Positions 58,070-64,000 of a stretch of DNA of 64,000 bases are shown piece by piece. The position numbers and the translations under genes are program-made. The DNA is taken from the NCBI GenBank assembly GCA_009829735.1, contig CM020620.1:558001-622000 (forward strand), given 5' to 3'. This DNA comes from Pyropia yezoensis. Its lineage: Eukaryota > Rhodophyta > Bangiophyceae > Bangiales > Bangiaceae. Below the pieces are notes generated by a model, which ran no database searches, was not told the DNA's origin, and was given only the letters and a program-made list of their open reading frames with translations. The stretch's first letter is position 1, and every line of letters begins with the position of its first letter.

Positions 58070-60012
58070 TCGTTTCCCGCCGACTTGGCGTCCGAATCTG
58101 AGGGCGGGGAGGAAGACGACGAGTCCGAGGACGACGTGTCCGCCTCCTCTGCCGAGGGTGTGGCGACCGCTACGACCGGTCGAGACCCACCCTCGCGGCG
58201 TGAACGTACTTCGTTCGTAGCCGACTTCTTACTCGCATTCCTACAAAGTTGTTGGATGCGTTTACTCAACTTGGGGCAATCATATGCCCAGTGTCCATCG
58301 GAGTTGCAGTTCCAACACCGATGGTCTGTTCCGGGAGGGGTCGTCCCAACTGGGTAAGACGAAGGGATGCCCTGGGAAGTTCCCACGGCAGCTACCACCC
58401 TCTCCTTGCGGATTCGGCGTGCCTCTCTCAACTCTCTGGCCTGGCGCGCCTCCTCCCGTTCCTTGGCCAACTCGGCCTGACGCTCCTGGCATTGTTCCTC
58501 CCGCAACTTGCGGTAGGCCTCGCCTCTGCGATAGGCGAACCTAGCCAACTCGGCCAGGGTCGCCTGGGCAGTGTTATGCTCCCGGGTCTCCATCCGGACT
58601 GACCAATGGAGTCCCTCCACAAACCGACTCTTCACCACAGCTTGTGGATGAAGAAACCCACAAAGATTGTTGAGCTTACGGACTCGCTCCGCAAAGGACA
58701 ACTCGTCCTCCGCCTCTTCCTGATGGGCTTGCGTAAACTCCTCGACTTGAGAAGCCAACGCTGCCTCATCAACCATGGCTCTCAACAACCAGTTGACGAG
58801 CTCCAAATAGGACGTCACCTCCCCAGCGCCTCCACTTTAGGAGCTGGGCATGACGGACATAAGTTCTGTCCGCAGGTCGCCCTTCGTAAACTCCTGTAGC
58901 ATGTAAAAAGCCATGCCTTCACTTATGGCATTGTCGTCACAGGCTTTTGTAAAACGACGTAGGAACTCAAAGACACGGAGGGGGGGGGTTCCATCCCACT
59001 CCGCTTTGTGCCCAAAAGAATGAAGTGCATTCTTCTTGGCACGGCCCATGGCTCGGGCCTGGTCAGGACCATACACCACCTACTTGTTGTGGAGGGCGTA
59101 GGTCTCACAGTCAAAGATCCTCTGGTAGACCGGGTTGGCTACCTGGATCTTTGGCGGCACCTCACGTTGAGGGAACAGCCGCTGTGGCACTGGGGTAAGT
59201 TCTCCCTCAGTGCCTGTAGTCTGGCGCGGCGCGCTTGGTGTAGCCGCCGGCGTTTCCGGGGGGAACTCCCCCATGAAGGGCGTACGCCCCACCGAGTATG
59301 GTGTGGCTCCCTCGTTGGGAGTCACAGGTGTCGCCCCCAGTTCGGGGCGACCCGAGATAGGCGTGAGGAGGAATTCCCCCTGTGCCTGCGGGCTCGAAAG
59401 CCCCAATCCGGTCTGGACATTAAGGCCATCTGGCAAACTCGCCACAATCTGATTCAGAATAGTATTCGTCATCGTGACCACCAGGTCCGGCAAATTCTGC
59501 CGCAACACATTGGTCGCCTCCCGACGGACAGTTTCCGCGAGGAGTGGATTGACGACTCCAGTTGAGTCTCGGTTCGCCTCCGGGAGTCCACCTGAGGGGT
59601 AACCACGTCCCTCAGGGGCCTCAACCGGGGGCATGGGCGCGAGCCCATCGCCGACCAACGGAGGTCCGCCGTCCTCCGAAAGCCTAGTTGGCGACGGCTC
59701 CAAGCCAAAGTTGGCTCCAACCCGAGTGGAACCCGCGGGGACAGTCCTCACCCCTTGGGACGTTCCCGTTGAGTATACCACACGGTGGCCAGACTTCGGC
59801 CCACCCACATCAGAAGTGTCACCCGAGTGAACTCCCGACTGAGTCGGGGTGGCCTGTTGCCCGCCCGTACTTCCAGTCCTGCTCGCTTGAGGGACCTCTA
59901 GTCCCTCTGCGACCCTAGGTAAACGCACCTGTGTCTCACCAGTATTCAAAGGCACTGAAGTACGTGCGTCACCCGTGTACTCCCCGGACGACGGGGGGTC
60001 CGAGCTAGCCAT
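58066..60012 (-). pseudogene. gag: Gag of element 2, broken by two in-frame stops
   Basis: Capsid/nucleocapsid precursor. ATG at 60012 (MASSDPPSSGEYTG). One reading frame runs to 58066 but contains TAG at 59082-59080 (after CETYALHNK) and TAA at 58839-58837 (after VMPSS). All three open parts lie in the same frame and read as one gag: a Ser/Thr/Pro-rich N-terminus, a capsid-like part (RVFEFLRRFTKACDDNAISE, MLQEFTKGDLRTELMSV, ELVNWLLRAMVDEAA), a charged helix (EEQCQERQAELAKEREEARQ), and the CCHC knuckle CWNCNSDGHWAYDC. The stops are most simply nonsense mutations. The C-terminal part overlaps the pol ATG by one base pair step (ATGA). Confidence 0.88.
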
Positions 60013-60110
60013 GTTGGCTGACGATCCGTATGACACGGTCCAAGACCACCGTTCCTTTGAGACAGAGGGCCCCCTACACCCGGGTGCACCCGGAGGTAAA
60101 GTTTACCTCT

Positions 60111-60129
60111 GTCCCCTGCTGCTCCACCA
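60111..60129 (-). other. Primer-binding site of element 2
   Basis: On the - strand TGGTGGAGCAGCAGGGGAC, two bases from the 5' LTR and identical to the site in element 1. Confidence 0.75.
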
Positions 60130-60131
60130 AA

Positions 60132-60599
60132 TGTGGCAAAAACCACTTGCACACACGGCACCCAAGTTGGGGCGGTGTACAAGGGCTGCCTCCCGTGTCG
60201 GGGGAACCGGAAGAAGTGCAAGTCGCACACACTCTGCCCCTGTTGTGGGGCAAACCCCCCACGGACAAACAAGAGGATGGTGTGTGGTCCTACAGTTTCT
60301 TGGTCGGGACGGGGACGCAGGGCCAAGCCCCGCTGTCCCTCCCCTTGTCCCCCAGGGTCCCCTCAGAATCTCGCCACTCAGAATCTCCCACCCCGGCACC
60401 TGCCCACCGGGCCACACGAAAATTCAAGACGATAAATGCAGAAAACCCTCAAATCCAAGTTGGATTTACTACTAAGCTAACTATCCCAAACTTAGGGAAT
60501 ATGGACCCAAATGCAGGGGGAGGAACGGATCAGGCTAGTGGCCTGCCGCCCCTTGCATCGCACGTGTTGTCCCCCTACCTGGGGGTCAATACTGCCACA
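60132..60599 (-). repeat. 5' LTR of element 2
   Basis: 468 bp, followed on the right by GTGCC, the second copy of the target duplication. Confidence 0.93.
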
Positions 60600-63060
60600 G
60601 TGCCCATCTACGCTTTGCCCCGCCCCCCCGCCTCCGGCAGCCGCCTGCTGCCGGCGGCATAGTCTGCCTTTTTTGTGCGGCGCCTGTGTTTTTTGGGCGC
60701 CGCCCCCTCGCCGCCAGCAGCCCCATCCTGTCGGCGGCGCGGTCTGCCTGTGGGGGGCGTTGCCCATTTACGTTTGGCGCCGCCCCCGTGCCGCTGGCAG
60801 CCGCCTGCTGCCGGGGGCATCGTCGGCGATTTGTGGGCGGCGCCTGTGTTTTTTGGGCGCCGCCCCCCCACCGCCCGCAGCCCCCCCCTGTCGGCGGCCC
60901 GGTCTTTTTGCGGGGGGCGGCGCCAATGTACATTTGGCGCCGCCCCCCCGCCGCCGGCAGCCGCCTGCTGCCGGCGGCATCGTCGGCATCTTGTGGGCGG
61001 CGCCTGTGGTTTTTGCGCGCCGCCCCCCCGCCGCCAGCAGCCCTCCCCTGTCGGCGGCACGGTCTTACGGTTTGAGGCGGCGCCCATCTAGGTCTGGGGC
61101 CGCTCCCCAGCCGCCGGCAGCGGCCTGCAGCCGGTGGGGCCGTCTCTCTCTTTTGGGCGGCGCTTGTGTTTCTTGGGCGCCGCCCCCCCGCGGCCAGCAG
61201 CTCCCCCCCTGCCCGCGGCACGTTCTTCCTTTTGGGGGCGGCGCCCAAACAGGATTGGCGCCGCCCCCCCGCCACCGGCAGCCGCCCCCAGTCGGCGGCG
61301 CGGTCTCTCTCTCTTTTGGGCAGCTCCTGGGATTTTTCGGTCGCCGCGCCCCCGCCGCCAGAGGCCGCCCCTCTGGCGGCGGCCCAGTCTTTCTATGGGG
61401 GGCAGTGCCTATCTACGTTTGGCGCCGCCCCCCCGCCGCCGGCAGCCGCCTTCTGCCGGCGGCGCAGTCTCCCTCTTTTGGGCGGCGCCTGTGGATCTTG
61501 GGCGCCGCCCCCCCGCCTCCGGCCGCCGCCTGCAACCGGCGGCATCGTTTGCCTTTTTTGGTCGGCGCCTGTGTTTTTTGAACGCTGCTTCCCCGCCGCC
61601 GGCTGTCCCCACCTGTCGGCGGCACGGGCCCCCCGCCGCCGGCAGCCGCCTGCTGACGGCGGCACCGTTTGCGTTTTTAGGTCGGCGCCTGTGTTTTTTG
61701 GGCGCCGCCCCCCCGCCGCCGGCGGCCCCGTCCTGTTGGTGGCGCGGTTTTTCTGTGGGGGGCGGTGCCCATCTACGCTTGGCGCCGCCCCCCCGCCGCG
61801 GGCAGCCGCTTGCTGGCGGCGACTTCGCCTGCCTTTTTTTGGTGGCGCCTGCGCTTTTTGGGCTCCGCCCCCCTGCCGCCCGCAGCCCCCCCCTGTCGGC
61901 GGCCCGGTCTCTTTGCGGGGGGCGGCGCCAATGTACACTGGGTGCCGCCCCCCCGCCGCCGGCAGCCGCCCCCCGTCGGCGGCGCGGTATCTCTCTTGTG
62001 GGCGGCTCCTGGGCTTTTTCGGTCGCCGCGCCCCCGCCGCCAGAGGCCGCCCCTTCGGCGGCGGCCCAGTCTTTCTGTGGGGGGCAGTGCCTATCTACGT
62101 TTGGCGCCGCCCCCCCGCCGCCGGCAGCCGCCTGCTGCCGGCGGCATCGTCGGCGTCTTGTGGGCGGCGCCTGTGCTCTCTTGGCGCCGCCCCCCCGCCG
62201 CCAGCAGCCCCCCCCTGTCGGCGGCACGGTCTTAAGGTTTGGGGCGGCGCCCATCTACGTCTGGGGCCGCTCACCTACCGCCGGCAGCGGCCTGCAGCCG
62301 GCGGGGCCGTCTCTCTCTTTTGGGCGGCGCCTGTGTTTTTTGGGCGCCGCCCCCTCGCCGCCGGAAGCCCCTTCCTGTCGGCGGCGCGGTCTTCCTGTGG
62401 GGGGCGGTGCCCATCTACGCTTTGCCCCGCCCCCCCGCCTTCGGCAGCCGCCTGCTGCCGGCGGCATAGTCTGCCTTTTTTGTGCGGCGCCTGTGTTTTT
62501 TGGGCGCCGCCCCCCCGCCGCCAGCAGCCCCTTCCTGTCGGCGGCGCGGTCTGCTTGTGGGGGGGGGTGCCCATTTACGTTTGGCGCCGCCCCCGTGCCG
62601 CTGGCAGCCGCCTGCTGCCGGGGGCATCGTCGGCGATTTGTGGGCGGCACCTGTGTTTTTTGGGCGCCGCCCCCCCGCCGCCTGCAGCCCCCCCCTGTCG
62701 GCGGCCCGGTCTTTTTGCGGGGGGCGGCGCCAATGTACATTTGGCGCCGCCCCCCCGCCGCCGGCAGCCGCCTGCTGCCGGCGGCATCGTCGGCATCTTG
62801 TGGGCGGCGCCTGTGTTTTTTTACGCGCCGCCCCCCCGCCGCCAGCAGCCCTCCCCTGTCGGCGGCACGGTCTTACGGTTTGAGGCGGCGCCCATCTAGG
62901 TCTGGGGCTGCTCCCCTGCCGCCGGCAGCGGCCTGCCCATTTACGTTTGGCGCCGCCCCCGTGCCGCTGGCAGCCGCCTGCTGCCGGGGGCATCGTCGGC
63001 GATTTGTGGGCGGCGCCTGTGTTTTTTGGGCGCCGCTCCCCCGCCGCCCGCAGCCCCCCA
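60600..63060. repeat. About 160-bp hairpin satellite, right block
   Basis: About 15 units. There are higher-order similarities: a multi-unit block near 60600-61140 resembles 62400-62930, and 61140-61560 resembles 49780-50200. It ends abruptly at about 63060 (GCAGCCCCCCACACACC). Confidence 0.9.
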
Positions 63061-63378
63061 CACACCTAGTTAAAACCGCTCCAGAGCGGTCTTGCGGGTT
63101 TTCGTTGGCATCAGGCCACTTGATTGGACAGGGGGCCTTCCAGTCAGTAAAGTCAGCCCTCACGCGAGGATTTCCAACACTGGCCTGCAGACAGGGGTGC
63201 ACGGGCCTGTGAGGCCACCTGCTGGACTCGAACTTTTGAAAGAGCAGGCCAGTGGCGGGACAGGCCCAAGGCAGCCCTTCAAATCAACTTGGCGGCGACG
63301 CGCTGCCCGCTGCCATCGACCCACATCATGCTCAGATACGTATGCGGGCGAACACAAGGGAGAGGTCAAACAATGCTA
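63061..63378. other. Spacer between satellite and the last gene
   Basis: No repeat or gene recognised; probably the 3' flank of the - strand gene that follows. Confidence 0.4.
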
Positions 63379-64000
63379 TTACAGAAGGAGAAATGCAGCG
63401 ACAGGGTCCCACTCCTCCTCTTCTAAAATGTCGCTCTCCGCCTCGACTGCGGCAGCCAGTTGGGCCTCATCCTCTGCCAGCTTTTCCGCACGCAGCAGCC
63501 GATTTTTGTAGGCACGAATGGTGACATCTGCGCCCGCCACCCGACCGTCTGCCCATGCACGCATGTACACCTGCTCCTTTGTGTGGGCGGCCGTGGCGCG
63601 CCCATAATCTGGTTTGTTGACACGCAGCCGGCCGTCCCCTGGCTTGCGTGCCAGGCGCGACCCGGGGGCGGCCGCGGCCCGTCGCTCTCCGTTGTACAGC
63701 CCTTGCGCAGCCGACGGCTGACGCTCCAAGGCGGCACGTCGCACCAGCTGTAGACACGCTCCTTCAAACGACGCGGAGGTGCACTGTGCACGGGCCTGGT
63801 TAAAAAAACCGTGCCACGCCTCCAACGCCTGCTCGGCGTTCGACCCGAGGGAGCCAAATCGGAGCAAAAAGTCAGGAGCGTGGTGAGCCAGTGCGTGCAG
63901 TTTGGGCGACACACTGAGCCAGGGGAAGGCCACCAGCAGCTGGGCAACGAAACGTTGTGACCTCAGCTTGAAGTCCCGTGCAGCCGGCACTGGTACGTCT
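63379..64000 (-). CDS. C-terminal part of a transposon-like protein, 5' end beyond the window
   Basis: About 207 residues, open to the right edge. The block FPWLSVSPKLHALAHHAPDF, then LLRFGSLGSNAEQALEAWHG and FFNQARAQCTSASFEG, matches a pattern I associate with KDZ-like or other transposon-derived proteins in algae and invertebrates: P-K-(L/M)-H-x-L followed by GSLG...EQ..E..H. The tail has KNRLLRAEKLAEDEAQLAAA and an acidic EEEEWDPVAAFLLL end. The assignment is tentative. No lesion in the visible part. Confidence 0.55.
   Translation of the reverse strand, partial: DVPVPAARDFKLRSQRFVAQLLVAFPWLSVSPKLHALAHHAPDFLLRFGSLGSNAEQALEAWHGFFNQARAQCTSASFEGACLQLVRRAALERQPSAAQGLYNGERRAAAAPGSRLARKPGDGRLRVNKPDYGRATAAHTKEQVYMRAWADGRVAGADVTIRAYKNRLLRAEKLAEDEAQLAAAVEAESDILEEEEWDPVAAFLLL

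Larger units (their letters stand above)
51224..60599 (-). mobile_element. Element 2: Ty3/gypsy chromovirus-type LTR retrotransposon
   Basis: 9376 bp with LTRs of 469 bp (51224-51692) and 468 bp (60132-60599), TGTGGC...GCCACA on the + strand. Target duplication GTGCC (51219-51223, 60600-60604) inside the satellite. On the - strand: 5' LTR, primer-binding site identical to element 1, gag, pol, then an ORF on the opposite strand, polypurine tract, 3' LTR. gag has two in-frame stops; pol and the antisense ORF are open. Confidence 0.96.

Noticed and set aside
1..64000. CRISPR arrays, prokaryotic operons and ribosome-binding sites
   Set aside because: Tandem repeats here lack regular unique spacers of CRISPR size, and introns, chromodomain retroelements and a nuclear-type tRNA show this is eukaryotic DNA.

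Overview
This is a GC-rich nuclear chromosome segment from a eukaryote, most likely a red alga of the Porphyra/Pyropia type. The evidence is spliceosomal introns with GT-AG ends, a eukaryotic serine palmitoyltransferase gene, chromodomain Ty3/gypsy retrotransposons, and a tRNA-Glu gene with an 11-nt insertion in its D-arm, a kind of ectopic tRNA intron known from red algae. The organism call is an inference. Only about 6-9 kb looks like ordinary host sequence; nearly everything else is mobile or repetitive DNA.

Layout. 1-3951 (-): multi-exon Plavaka-like transposase gene that runs off the left edge. 5715-7892 (+): unknown 725-residue protein with a glutamine tail, behind a cluster of CCAAT boxes. 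10020-12182 (+): serine palmitoyltransferase subunit 2, one intron. 12613-13848 (-): S1-domain protein, convergent with it. 14097-14178: tRNA-Glu(CTC) with a D-arm insertion. 14.2-18.4 kb: non-coding DNA with three MITE-like elements, one a PIF/Harbinger-like element with 28-bp TIRs and TAA target duplications. 18.96-32.17 kb: a 72-bp minisatellite broken by a solo LTR and by element 1 (20639-31354, +). 32.2-41.75 kb: a pogo-like transposase gene split by element 3 (34279-41732, -). 41.75-47.5 kb: further copies of two MITE families and a frameshifted DDE_3 transposase. 48.0-63.06 kb: a roughly 160-bp hairpin-rich satellite broken by a solo LTR and by element 2 (51224-60599, -). 63.4-64.0 kb (-): the C-terminal end of another transposon-like protein.

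The three full LTR retrotransposons have matched 5-bp target duplications (TCTGG, GTGCC, CGGTG), and both solo LTRs are also flanked by 5-bp duplications. Elements 1 and 2 share the same primer-binding site and chromodomain pol genes. Each also carries a large ANTISENSE ORF between integrase and the 3' LTR. The two antisense proteins share motif patches, so they look like one undescribed family. The coding regions of elements 1 and 2 are dense in short perfect inverted repeats, which in element 2 almost always centre on CAA-C/G-TTG. The antisense ORF pair and the inverted-repeat pattern are the most interesting signals here.

Element 3 is a different lineage: it has a canonical -1 frameshift heptamer between gag and pol, and an extra twin zinc-finger ORF ahead of gag. 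Several coding regions are broken by single lesions: gag of elements 2 and 3, the pogo transposase and the DDE_3 transposase.
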